Below are positions 28,101 to 35,490 of a stretch of 37,280 nt of DNA, one piece after another. The notes beneath the pieces were generated by a model, which worked only from the letters and a program-made list of their open reading frames with translations, had not been told where the DNA came from and searched no databases. A program made the position numbers and the translations under genes. Every line of letters begins with the position of its first letter. Within the stretch, counting starts at the first letter, position 1. The DNA is taken from positions 1-37,280 of the forward strand of contig PHDJ01000025.1 of NCBI GenBank assembly GCA_002842575.1, in the 5' to 3' direction. The DNA comes from Bacteroidetes bacterium HGW-Bacteroidetes-2. Its GTDB lineage: Bacteria > Bacteroidota > Bacteroidia > Flavobacteriales > Flavobacteriaceae.

Positions 28101-28440
28101 AGAATTATATGATAAAGTTGCAAAAAAATATCAAGAACGATTAACCTATTTCAGTGGTTTGAGCTACACACTGCAGAGTAGATATATTGAAACTATTTAT
28201 ATGGACATAGAACGCTACAGAAGTCTTTTAGGCAATTTATTGTACAGCAAAAACGATTCTATTTTAAAATCAAGAGCAGATGATTTTAACCGACATTTAA
28301 AATTATTCGCTCACTTTTTTCCTGCAGATGAAGAAACTTTAGAAAAAGCAAAGGATTCCATTAGGGACACTTCAGAAACTATGAGTGAAGAAACCTTTCT
28401 TCGCTTGATGGATTCTTTAGAACAAGCTAAAAAAGAATAA
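25129..28440 (+). CDS. DUF2723 / GT117-family membrane glycosyltransferase
   Basis: A 1103-residue protein. The first about 650 residues contain roughly a dozen membrane helices; the rest is a soluble domain on the outer face that ends in a helical, TPR-like part (about 930-1100). After helix 1 the loop FWDAGEYITTASNLEVGHPP places acidic residues Asp37 and Glu40 where GT-C transferases keep their catalytic acid. The family (DUF2723, CAZy GT117) includes human TMEM260, an O-mannosyltransferase, so protein O-glycosylation or transfer of a lipid-linked sugar in the periplasm is a fair inference; substrate unknown. It is followed after 3 bp by a polysaccharide deacetylase gene, probably one transcript. 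I see no good promoter motif upstream. Confidence 0.87.
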   Translation: MADFNFKKWNVVLGWVVFIIALTTYWLTVEPTASFWDAGEYITTASNLEVGHPPGAPLYQILGAFFSIFASGAENIALMVNLMSVFASAFTILFMFWTITILLQNILSKNEDIKAKKAILILGSAAVGSLAFTYTDSFWFSALEAEVYAMASCIMAIIFYLGLRWERDMHTPRGNRWVILIAFVAGLSFGVHFMGLLTIPAIGFLYFFKNYKKVTVKNFIAANFIVVGVLLFIFLFLLPMSMRFFSASELFFINSIGLPFNSGTIIAALVILTAFYFLLRYTQNKGFVKLNTLVLCILFIFIGFSSWIMLPIRANAGTVINENKPSDAQELLAYYNREQYGENPLLYGPQFTEMYAGIDKNNSYKDEKPNYERDLKTKKYIIVNNYKNAIPNYDDAHKTFLPRMWSAEHAANYIALTEGIEFKIKREYLGQEKLVNEVAIFKNKFQQEEIDSEGYHAFLTRFGEYLDIEKPTFFQNMRYMIQYQFGYMYWRYFMWNFTGKQDDLQGKNDNFNGNWISGIKFIDEARLGSQENLPSDVLKNKGRNTYYFLPLILGILGIVFHYKKDKSSFWVLTVFFLFTGIALKVYLNERPFEPRERDYALVGSFYVFAIWIGFGVYALYDMIKKYVQPKIAIPLVIVTGLLAAPTLLASQNWDDHNRSDRYTARAMAKKYLDSMDKNGIVFTIGDNDTFALWYAQNVEKYRTDIRVINTSLFNTDWYINDMRKKAFESDPVPLSFTPDQYRGSKRQQIMKHPYVEVDDTISLERWINWIATEDPRTTLELQNGQFIYTFPSKKIRIPVDKDAALRNGIVNPKDADLIVPYIDIEIKNDGLLRNRFMMLDIINKNNWKRPIYFSAGSFGDDDYLWMKEYLQLDGLVYKLVPIKTAIDKRNPFDMGRIDSDKMFEIVMKWDWGNSGSPDIYHDPETRKNSISYRSNLARLAEKLIFEEKLTKAEQVLDLAMKNMPVEYFEYYTLLEPYVSGYFEVGNEEKAIELYDKVAKKYQERLTYFSGLSYTLQSRYIETIYMDIERYRSLLGNLLYSKNDSILKSRADDFNRHLKLFAHFFPADEETLEKAKDSIRDTSETMSEETFLRLMDSLEQAKKE

Positions 28441-28443
28441 ATA

Positions 28444-29124
28444 GTGAAACCCTATTTTATAAAAACGCCCAAGCTCTTAAAACTTCTTTTAAAAAAAAGG
28501 GTTTGGGCGTTTACATCAAAACAAAAAAACATTTACCTCACTTTTGATGATGGCCCAATCTCTGAAATTACCCCTTGGGTTTTAGAGCAATTAAAAAAAC
28601 ACCACGCAAAAGCCACTTTTTTCTGTATTGGAAAAAACATAGAAGAAAATCCTGCTATTTTTGACCAAATTTATGAGGAAGGACACGCCGTTGGAAATCA
28701 CACCCAAAATCATCTTAACGCCAGTAAAACTAGCACAGAAAGCTATATAAAAAATGTAATAAAAGCGCAAGAAATAATTAATGAACGTTTTAAAAACAGA
28801 AAGCAAGGAGCTGAAATATTTGAAAAATCATTACAAATAAATTCTTTGCTTTTTCGCCCTCCTTATGGGAAATTGTCATCAAAAAAAGCAAAAATACTTC
28901 AAAAAAAAGGGTTTCAAATTATAATGTGGGATGTGTTGAGCGCCGATTTTGACCCATCTATTTCAAAAGAAAAATGTCTGAATAATGTATTAAAAAATAC
29001 CGGAAATGGAAGTATTCTCATTTTTCACGACAGCAAAAAAGCAGAAGAAAACCTTCGATATGCATTACCGAAAGTTTTAACATATTACTCCCAAATGGGG
29101 TATGTTTTTAAAGCAATGTCTTAA
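28444..29124 (+). CDS. Polysaccharide deacetylase family protein (NodB homology, CE4)
   Basis: 226 residues starting at GTG 28444, three bases after the previous stop. The NodB motifs are all visible: TFDDGP at 33-38 (catalytic Asp35 and metal-binding Asp36), HTQNH (the two metal His), RPPYGK, WDVLSADFDP and LIFHDS. Such enzymes remove N- or O-acetyl groups from chitooligosaccharides, peptidoglycan or xylan using a metal. There is no signal peptide and only a basic N terminus (LKLLLKKRVWAF), so it is cytoplasmic or membrane-associated unless exported otherwise. Its TAA overlaps the complementary stop of the convergent thioredoxin-like gene. Confidence 0.92.
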   Translation: MKPYFIKTPKLLKLLLKKRVWAFTSKQKNIYLTFDDGPISEITPWVLEQLKKHHAKATFFCIGKNIEENPAIFDQIYEEGHAVGNHTQNHLNASKTSTESYIKNVIKAQEIINERFKNRKQGAEIFEKSLQINSLLFRPPYGKLSSKKAKILQKKGFQIIMWDVLSADFDPSISKEKCLNNVLKNTGNGSILIFHDSKKAEENLRYALPKVLTYYSQMGYVFKAMS

Positions 29125-29417
29125 ACATACTCATTTACCAAACCAATAAGTGTATTGGCATCCTGCTCGCCACTTTGGCGCCATTTCATTTCACCGTCTT
29201 TATAAATCATTAACGTTGGTAGGCCTTTTACACGAAGTGCTTCTGCAAGATCTTTGTTTTTTTCTACATCAATTTTTATCACTTTGGCTTTGTCTCCCAA
29301 AGCAGCTGCAACGTCCCGCAACACAGGATGCATTGCCGTAGATTGCTCATTCCAATCAGTATAAAAATCTAACAATACAGGCACTGGAGCCCCAATTAAT
29401 TCACCAAATTTAGACAT
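29121..29417 (-). CDS. Thioredoxin-fold protein without the CXXC active site
   Basis: 98 residues with the full thioredoxin length and layout: VPVLLDFYTDW strand, the active-site helix, KVIKIDVEKNKDLAEALRV, the cis-proline loop GLPTLMIYKDGE (Pro67) and a final helix. Where thioredoxins have WCGPC this protein reads WNEQS (residues 22-26), so both redox cysteines are replaced (Asn23, Ser26) and there is no cysteine anywhere. It cannot act as a dithiol reductase and more likely serves as a binding or chaperone-type module. A TATATTTG -7 element lies at 29439-29446. I recall close relatives in other flavobacteria, which suggests conservation, but this is memory and not a search. Confidence 0.88.
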   Translation of the reverse strand: MSKFGELIGAPVPVLLDFYTDWNEQSTAMHPVLRDVAAALGDKAKVIKIDVEKNKDLAEALRVKGLPTLMIYKDGEMKWRQSGEQDANTLIGLVNEYV

Positions 29418-29438
29418 AGTTTCAGCTATTTAGTACTA

Positions 29439-29446
29439 CAAATATA
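29439..29446 (-). promoter_or_regulatory. Putative -7 element (TATATTTG) for the thioredoxin-like gene
   Basis: TATATTTG on the minus strand matches TAnnTTTG and ends 21 bases before the ATG at 29417. No clear -33 TTG. Confidence 0.45.
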
Positions 29447-29507
29447 GTATATATGGTGAAATGTGGTGTTTTTTAGGAAAAATTTAATTAGAATAGGTTT
29501 CTCTGTT

Positions 29508-30863
29508 TTATTTAATGTTCATATTCAATGAAAAAACTATAACAGAGGTTGTGCCAGAGCCTACCAATCGTTGCCCCCAAATTTCAATATAATCGGTTGG
29601 ATCTAATTCTACTGTACCTGAAATTGCTAAGCTATTGATATCACTTGTATTATTAACCCGCATCACAGAATTAGTTTCTGTTAAAACAATACTTCCATTT
29701 TTTACAATGAGGAATCCATAATAATTTCCAACCAACGTACTTTCCCTAACCGAAAGGGAGGCATTTATTTGAAACGTTCTTGTTTTATGACCATCATAGG
29801 TAATTCTATTGTTTTGTGGTGAAGAAGTCCTGAATAAATTAACGGCTGCTGTTGTATTTGAACATGAGTTTCCTGTCAAATTAAAAGCATTATTGTTAAT
29901 CACTGTTTGCACAAAACCTGTGGTTATATTTCCTGTATAATAAATATTTGCTGTAGCTTCATTATCAGACTCTCGAGGTATGCCAGGACAATTAACCGTC
30001 CTGTCGTTTGTGAAATTAAATCCTGCAAAGGAGTCGGTAGTATAACCTTTTACATAGTCGCCTGTTCCTGTAAAAGAAGTTCCAGAGATAAAACCAGAAG
30101 AAACCGTTGGGTTAGAACGTACATCAATACCTATAGAAGGGCTATTCACAATGGTTAATCCACTTTGTTTTTCAATGATAGTAAAGGTGCCTGTAAACTT
30201 TTCATAGGTTCCAGCATTTCCGGCAAACCAACCTTGATTGCCTAATAACAAATTGCTGATATTATTATAGGTAATTCCATTTGTATTTCCATCATATTGT
30301 ACAATATTAGAAAAGTAAAGTCCTAATCCGGAAACAGTACCCACACTCGCCATATTGGCAATTATGGTATTTTGAACAAGCATAGTACCTGTTGGCGAAC
30401 CTGTAATGTTAAAAACGGTACCTCCTCTGGTGATGGTAACGTTACGAATGCTTCCTCCTTCGTTACCTTGAAATAAGGTTCCGCCTACTCCTCTTACTAA
30501 AATATCTTCACCAGAATCTAAGCCTGCTACATACGCATTATTTAAATTAATTGGCGTGGTTAAAATAATCATTCCATTAATTTCATAAAAGATATTTTCA
30601 TCCAGTAAATAAACAGTACCTCCTCCTGCAGTCAATTCAGGAGCTAGGTCTGCCGCAGATTTTATAAGTTTAAAATTAGTTCTGGTTTCTTTTGATGAAT
30701 TAATTTTTATCCAACTTGTTGTAAGCTCATCATAAAAATAGTACGCACTTAAAGTTGTATCATACACCAAAAGGCTGTTTGCCGGGGTTGCAATAGCTGT
30801 TCTTTGTGCTGTTGTCATTCTGGGCGCTAGCATTCCTTGGGTTTCGGAAGTGATGTCCAACAT
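29508..30863 (-). CDS. Predicted secreted surface or tail-fibre-like beta-rich protein, function unknown
   Basis: 451 residues from the first normal start codon (ATG 30863). The opening MLDITSETQGMLAPRMTTAQ with LLVYDTTLSAYYFYDE is the standard beginning of a family of flavobacterial surface proteins and phage tail-fibre-like proteins. The middle is rich in Gly, Thr, Asn and Ile and looks like a beta-helix or beta-sandwich (ADLAPELTAGGGTVYLLDEN; GGTLFQGNEGGSIRNVTITR). The last about 90 residues (RTFQINASLSVRESTLVGNY to the end) resemble a C-terminal beta-jelly-roll. The ATG is probably not the true N terminus, because a signal peptide is encoded in frame just upstream (30864-30986) without a usual start codon. 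There are no phage genes nearby. I do not assign a function. Confidence 0.7.
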   Translation of the reverse strand: MLDITSETQGMLAPRMTTAQRTAIATPANSLLVYDTTLSAYYFYDELTTSWIKINSSKETRTNFKLIKSAADLAPELTAGGGTVYLLDENIFYEINGMIILTTPINLNNAYVAGLDSGEDILVRGVGGTLFQGNEGGSIRNVTITRGGTVFNITGSPTGTMLVQNTIIANMASVGTVSGLGLYFSNIVQYDGNTNGITYNNISNLLLGNQGWFAGNAGTYEKFTGTFTIIEKQSGLTIVNSPSIGIDVRSNPTVSSGFISGTSFTGTGDYVKGYTTDSFAGFNFTNDRTVNCPGIPRESDNEATANIYYTGNITTGFVQTVINNNAFNLTGNSCSNTTAAVNLFRTSSPQNNRITYDGHKTRTFQINASLSVRESTLVGNYYGFLIVKNGSIVLTETNSVMRVNNTSDINSLAISGTVELDPTDYIEIWGQRLVGSGTTSVIVFSLNMNIK

Positions 30864-30986
30864 AGCCGATGTATCAGGATTTGTGTTTCCTATTCCTACC
30901 TGAGAATAAACTGTTAAAATAAATAGATTTGAAAATAGAAATAGCAGTAAGCCATTTCTAAAGAAAAGTTTGGAGATAACCGTTTT
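30864..30986 (-). other. In-frame signal-peptide-coding extension lacking ATG/GTG/TTG
   Basis: Reading upstream in the frame of the 30863 gene gives KTVISKLFFRN, then GLLLFLFSNLFILTVYS, Q, then VGIGNTNPDTSA joining MLDIT: a textbook signal peptide. The frame is closed by TAA at 30989-30987 and holds no ATG, GTG or TTG. ATC at 30977-30975 (ISKLFF...) would be the best-placed near-cognate start. Either initiation is unusual, the start codon has been lost by mutation, or the sequence has an error. Confidence 0.6.
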
Positions 30987-31109
30987 TTAGTTTTATTAAA
31001 TTTACAATAGATTCTATTGAAAATTAACACTACTAAGGCACTAATTTTTTTGAATTACGGGGATGTAAATGTTCGAAAAAACAAATTAAAGAAACTAATA
31101 AATTATGAT

Positions 31110-31137
31110 TTAATATTCTCAAGTTTTTGAATATTAA
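31110..31137. repeat. Perfect AT-rich inverted repeat
   Basis: TTAATATTC (31110-31118) and GAATATTAA (31129-31137) are exact complements with a 10-base spacer. It lies between the end of the metallophosphoesterase gene and the start of the surface-protein gene. It has no T-run typical of a terminator and could be an operator; I see nothing else in 30990-31229. Confidence 0.45.
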
Positions 31138-31229
31138 CATTTCTAATAAAAAACATCTTCTTTATTTAATTTTTTTCAAGGATAAGTTCGTAATTATATT
31201 TCTGTATATACACTCTAACTCAAAATTGT

Positions 31230-32462
31230 TTATACCTCTATTGCGTTTTTACGCTTTAAGGTAATTACAGATATTTCAGGCCAAATTCCAACACGTCCAG
31301 GATAGCCAATAAAACCAAACCCGCGATTTACGTTAATATACTTTCCGCTTTCTTCATAAATTCCCGCCCAATGCTCATAACGATATTTTACGGGGCTCCA
31401 TTTAAACCATCCAGGAATTTCAATACCAAACTGCATGCCGTGTGTGTGCCCGCTGAGTGTTAAATGAAATGTGCGTAAGTCGTCTTTTACCTTAGCCTTC
31501 CAGTGTGAAGGGTCGTGACTCATTAGTATTTTAAAAGTTTGGTTTGAAACATTAGAAACTGCTTTGTCTAAATCTCCTGCTTTTTTAAAACCACCTTCTC
31601 CCCAGTTTTCAACTCCTATTAGTGCTATTTTTTCGCCATTTCGTTCAAAAAAATGCGATTGGTCAAGCAATAAATTCCATCCCATTTCCTTTTGAACACT
31701 TTTTACAGCTTCAAAATTTGTAAATTTTTCTTGATTACTGTTCCAGTTCACATATTCACCATAATCGTGATTCCCTAAAACAGAATACACACCCTCTTTG
31801 GCATGCAGTGATGAAAAAGCTTCTTTCCAGGGTATCATTTCGTTTGCCAGATTATTTACTAAATCGCCAGTAAATAGAATGACATCACTTTTTTGTTCAT
31901 TTATTAAATCAATGCCGTATTGCACTTTTATTTTATCATCAAAACTACCGCTGTGTATATCACTAATATGGGTAATTTGAAAACCATCAAAAGCTTCTGG
32001 CAAATCGTCAAAAAATAAGTCATAGCTCAATACTTTGTAGTTATACTTTCCTTTATACATGCCGAAAAGAAGCGAAGTAAATGGAATTGCAGCAATAGTA
32101 AGGGCCAAAGTGCTTACAAATTTTCGTCTGGACGGTATATGAAAATCGCTGGAATTTGAAAAAAACTTACTGTAAAGGGCAATAAAAAAACGAAAAACAT
32201 CTTCCCCAAAAATAAAAGAAATTAAAATAAGTTTTGGAATAAAAATAGCTATAAAAAACCCAAAAGCATACGCCCTTCCAGTATTCATAACTCTTGAGCT
32301 GTCATAGTATGTGATTTGATATATCACATTAAAAAGTACCACCAAAGAAACCAAAACATAAAAGGCATATACCCATTTGCTCTTTGTAACATTTTTTAAT
32401 GCCTGAAAAGCGTATAGATCTATAAGAATATAAATTACAATAAAAAGCACCCAACGAAACAT
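31230..32462 (-). CDS. Membrane-anchored metallophosphoesterase (YkuE-like)
   Basis: 410 residues. Three N-terminal helices (about 3-22, 31-52, 64-86) anchor the protein; PSRRKFVSTLALTIAA at 110-125 is a Tat-like motif before a further hydrophobic stretch. The calcineurin-like domain has DIH (Asp168, His170), GDLVNN (Asp200), GNHD (230-233) and GHTHGMQFG near 345, so both metal sites are complete. Relatives include Bacillus YkuE; substrates of the family range from lipid headgroups to nucleotides and cannot be decided here. The gene stands alone; a TATTTTTG -7 element lies 20 bases upstream of the ATG. Confidence 0.88.
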   Translation of the reverse strand: MFRWVLFIVIYILIDLYAFQALKNVTKSKWVYAFYVLVSLVVLFNVIYQITYYDSSRVMNTGRAYAFGFFIAIFIPKLILISFIFGEDVFRFFIALYSKFFSNSSDFHIPSRRKFVSTLALTIAAIPFTSLLFGMYKGKYNYKVLSYDLFFDDLPEAFDGFQITHISDIHSGSFDDKIKVQYGIDLINEQKSDVILFTGDLVNNLANEMIPWKEAFSSLHAKEGVYSVLGNHDYGEYVNWNSNQEKFTNFEAVKSVQKEMGWNLLLDQSHFFERNGEKIALIGVENWGEGGFKKAGDLDKAVSNVSNQTFKILMSHDPSHWKAKVKDDLRTFHLTLSGHTHGMQFGIEIPGWFKWSPVKYRYEHWAGIYEESGKYINVNRGFGFIGYPGRVGIWPEISVITLKRKNAIEV

Positions 32463-32482
32463 AAACTCATAAATTATGACAA

Positions 32483-32490
32483 CAAAAATA
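32483..32490 (-). promoter_or_regulatory. Putative -7 element (TATTTTTG) for the metallophosphoesterase gene
   Basis: TATTTTTG on the minus strand matches TAnnTTTG and ends 20 bases before the ATG at 32462. A TTG lies only 8 bases upstream, too close to be the -33 element. Confidence 0.4.
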
Positions 32491-32703
32491 AGTCTTTACA
32501 ACATGTTATTTTCTTAGCAATTCGTTAAAGATTTTTGAGTAGTTAATGCTTTCATTTTCTGATATAAATTAAAAACCGTCCTTGTATAATTTATATCTCT
32601 TGAAAAAGATTTTTTTTAAAGAACTATTTATATTTAAAATGATGTTGAGCTATTGAATTACGAGATATTGTGCCTTTTATTTTTTTAAAATTATGAAAAC
32701 AAA

Positions 32704-32736
32704 AAAACCTGCCAATGTTTTTGATAGACAGGTTTT
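32704..32736 (-). terminator. Terminator after cphA
   Basis: AAAACCTG and CAGGTTTT form a perfect 8-bp stem (32704-32711, 32729-32736). On the minus strand it is followed by a run of T, 16 bases after the cphA stop codon. Confidence 0.82.
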
Positions 32737-32751
32737 ATTATCTAAAATAAA

Positions 32752-35373
32752 TTAATATAACTGCTTAGCTTCCTCTTCTTTGAACTTCATAACTAAGTTA
32801 AGAGCTTCTGGAATTACATCACTACAGATAACGATTAAAGAACCTTTTTTTGCGTTTTTAATGGCATACGTAATAGCCTCTTTTTCAGAAGGAATGATAT
32901 TTGTTTTCTTATTTAAACCTGCTTTTTTAATTCCCTCATCTAGCATTTTAATAATTTCATTTTCCGATTTCCCTCTTAAATTTTTGTCTTGACGAATAAT
33001 GATTTCATCAAACATTTCAGCGGCGATACTTCCCAACTCTTTTGTGTCTTCTTCGCGCCTGTCGCCCACACCTGCAATAATACCTACTTTGTATGTGGCA
33101 TCCATTCTATCGGTGAGGTCTTGTAGAGCACGAAGTCCCGCGGGATTGTGCGCATAATCAAGAAGCACTTGAAAGTTTTCAAAAGTAAAAAGATTCAATC
33201 TGCCGGGAGTTTGACCAGGTGATGGAATAAAAGTTTCCAGTGAAACTTTAATATCTTCAATACTAAATCCTTTTAAATAACCTGTAAGTACCGCAGGAAG
33301 AACGTTTTTAATCATAAAAGTTGCCTTGCCTCCAAAGGTTAACGGTACATTGATGGCTTTAATCACTCTCATTTTCCATTCGCCTCTACAGATGGTGATA
33401 AATCCATTTTCATAAATAGCAGATATTCCACCCACTTTTGCCATGGATTTTATATGTGGGTTGTTTTCGTCTATAGAAAAAAGGGCCACATTACATTCTA
33501 CGTTTTTACGCATGGCATAAACCAACTCATCATCTGCATTTAGTATGGCATATCCATCTTTATGAACCGTTTCAGGAATAACTCCTTTTACTTTCGCCAA
33601 TTGTTCCATGGTGTGTATTCCTTTAAGTCCCAAATGATCTGAGGCAACATTGGTAACGATTCCAAAATCACATTTATGAAAGCCCAGCCCAGCTCTGAGC
33701 AACCCGCCACGAGCACATTCTAAAACGGCAAAATTTACGGTTGGATCTTTTAGTACAAATTCGGTACTTGATGGTCCTGTACAATCTCCTTTCATCAACA
33801 TTCGGTTTTGGATATATACACCATCACTAGTGGTATAGCCCACTTTGTATCCTTTCATTTTTGCCATATGGGCTATCAATCTAGTTGTGGTGGTTTTACC
33901 ATTTGTTCCTGTAACTGCCACTATTGGAATTTTACAAGAAGCTCCAGGGGGAAATAACATATCTACAACATCAGCGGCTACATTTCTAGGCAGCCCTTGT
34001 GTGGGTGCTAAATGCATTCTAAAACCAGGACCTGCATTTACTTCTAATACAGCGCCTCCGGTTTCTTCAAGTGGTTGGCTAATATCGCTGGTCATTACAT
34101 CAATTCCACAAATATCTAAATCGATAATTTTTGAAATACGCTCGGCCATAAAAATATTAGCAGGATGCACAATATCTGTAACATCTTCTGAAGTTCCTCC
34201 GGTACTTAAATTTGCTGTGTCCTTCAAAATTACTTGTTCGCCTTCTTTTGCAATGGTATCTAGTGAATATCCATAAGAGGCAATAATGCTTTTGGTTAAA
34301 TCATTAACCGTGATTTGGGTTAACACATTTTCGTGCCCATAACCACGTCTTGGATCGCTATTTACTTTATCAATAAGTTCTTGTAATGTAGATTTTCCAT
34401 CACCAACAACATGTGCAGGAGTTCGTTTTGCAGCGGCTACTAATCTATGGTTAATCACTAAAAGTCGGTAATCTTCACCAGTAATAAATTTTTCTACAAT
34501 TACGGAATTAGATACTGCTTTTGCTGCATGAAAACCTTCAAGCGCTTCTTCCCATGAATTTATATCTACAGTTATTCCTCGGCCATGATTACCGTCAACA
34601 GGCTTAGTAACCAACGGATACCCAACATAAGAAACAGCATCTTGCAGGCCACGTTCCGTACGAATTATTTCTCCTTTTGGCACCAACACTTCTGCTTGTT
34701 CTAATAAAAACTTTGTATCTTCTTTATCGCAAGCCAATTCTACTCCTATACTACTGGTTTGACTAGTAACTGTGGCTTGTATTTTTTTTTGATTTGCACC
34801 ATAACCTAACTGGCAAAGTGAATATTTATTAAGACGTATCCAAGGAATACCTCTGCTGGCAGCTTCTTCAACGATAGAACCTGTGCTTGGACCTAATCGT
34901 TCTGCCTCTCTAATTACACGCATTTCTTGTATGTCTGCTTCTAAATCATAGGCGTTTCCAGCAATTAATGCTTCACATATTCTTAGTGCTGCTTCTGCTG
35001 CATATCTGCCTACTTTTTCTTCTGTATAGGCAAACACCACATTATAAACACCATCTTCTCCATAACCTCTTGTTCTTCCAAAACCAACATCCATTCCTGC
35101 TAACGACTGAATTTCTAATGCAATATGCTCAATAATATGACCCATCCAAGTTCCTTCATCCACACGTTTAAAAAACCCCCCTGGAGCCCCTTCAGAGCAT
35201 CGATGTTCATACATGGTAGGGAACATGGTTTTTAACCTTTCGCTAAAACCTTTAATTTTATTGGATGGGCGTTGTTCCATTTCTTCTAAATCAAGCACCA
35301 TTACAATTAGTTTATGGCGTCTTACTGACCAATAATTTGGTCCTCGCATTGCATTTAATTCTCTTATTCTCAT
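32752..35373 (-). CDS. cphA: Cyanophycin synthetase CphA
   Basis: 873 residues, the usual CphA length. The N-terminal domain (1-160) begins MRIRELNAMRGPNYWSVRRH; an ATP-grasp domain follows (about 215-475; VTKPVDGNHGRGITVDIN near 258, VLEVNAGPGFRMH near 440); then a Mur-ligase-like domain with P-loop VAVTGTNGKTTTTRLI near 490 and LLDYAHNPAGLRAL near 735. The enzyme builds cyanophycin, a poly-aspartate backbone with arginine side chains, in the cytoplasm without a ribosome, using the two ATP sites for alternate Asp and Arg additions. It is divergent from cphB across a 117-bp gap and ends in a terminator at 32704-32736. I cannot tell from sequence whether arginine is the only side chain. Confidence 0.94.
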   Translation of the reverse strand: MRIRELNAMRGPNYWSVRRHKLIVMVLDLEEMEQRPSNKIKGFSERLKTMFPTMYEHRCSEGAPGGFFKRVDEGTWMGHIIEHIALEIQSLAGMDVGFGRTRGYGEDGVYNVVFAYTEEKVGRYAAEAALRICEALIAGNAYDLEADIQEMRVIREAERLGPSTGSIVEEAASRGIPWIRLNKYSLCQLGYGANQKKIQATVTSQTSSIGVELACDKEDTKFLLEQAEVLVPKGEIIRTERGLQDAVSYVGYPLVTKPVDGNHGRGITVDINSWEEALEGFHAAKAVSNSVIVEKFITGEDYRLLVINHRLVAAAKRTPAHVVGDGKSTLQELIDKVNSDPRRGYGHENVLTQITVNDLTKSIIASYGYSLDTIAKEGEQVILKDTANLSTGGTSEDVTDIVHPANIFMAERISKIIDLDICGIDVMTSDISQPLEETGGAVLEVNAGPGFRMHLAPTQGLPRNVAADVVDMLFPPGASCKIPIVAVTGTNGKTTTTRLIAHMAKMKGYKVGYTTSDGVYIQNRMLMKGDCTGPSSTEFVLKDPTVNFAVLECARGGLLRAGLGFHKCDFGIVTNVASDHLGLKGIHTMEQLAKVKGVIPETVHKDGYAILNADDELVYAMRKNVECNVALFSIDENNPHIKSMAKVGGISAIYENGFITICRGEWKMRVIKAINVPLTFGGKATFMIKNVLPAVLTGYLKGFSIEDIKVSLETFIPSPGQTPGRLNLFTFENFQVLLDYAHNPAGLRALQDLTDRMDATYKVGIIAGVGDRREEDTKELGSIAAEMFDEIIIRQDKNLRGKSENEIIKMLDEGIKKAGLNKKTNIIPSEKEAITYAIKNAKKGSLIVICSDVIPEALNLVMKFKEEEAKQLY

Positions 35374-35437
35374 ACTATTAGGATGTGTTAAAGTTTTACT
35401 ATAGCTAATTTTTTTAAGTATTTATCTAAATCTATGC

Positions 35438-35468
35438 TTTGAAACAGACTAAATATAGACTATTTTTG
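35438..35468 (+). promoter_or_regulatory. Promoter of cphB (TTTG-N19-TATTTTTG)
   Basis: The best promoter match in the window: TTTG at 35438-35441, 19 bases, TATTTTTG at 35461-35468, agreeing with both halves and the spacing of the Bacteroidota sigma factor consensus. It ends 22 bases before the cphB ATG at 35491. Confidence 0.7.
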
Positions 35469-35490
35469 CAAATAATTTTTTTATTTTTTT

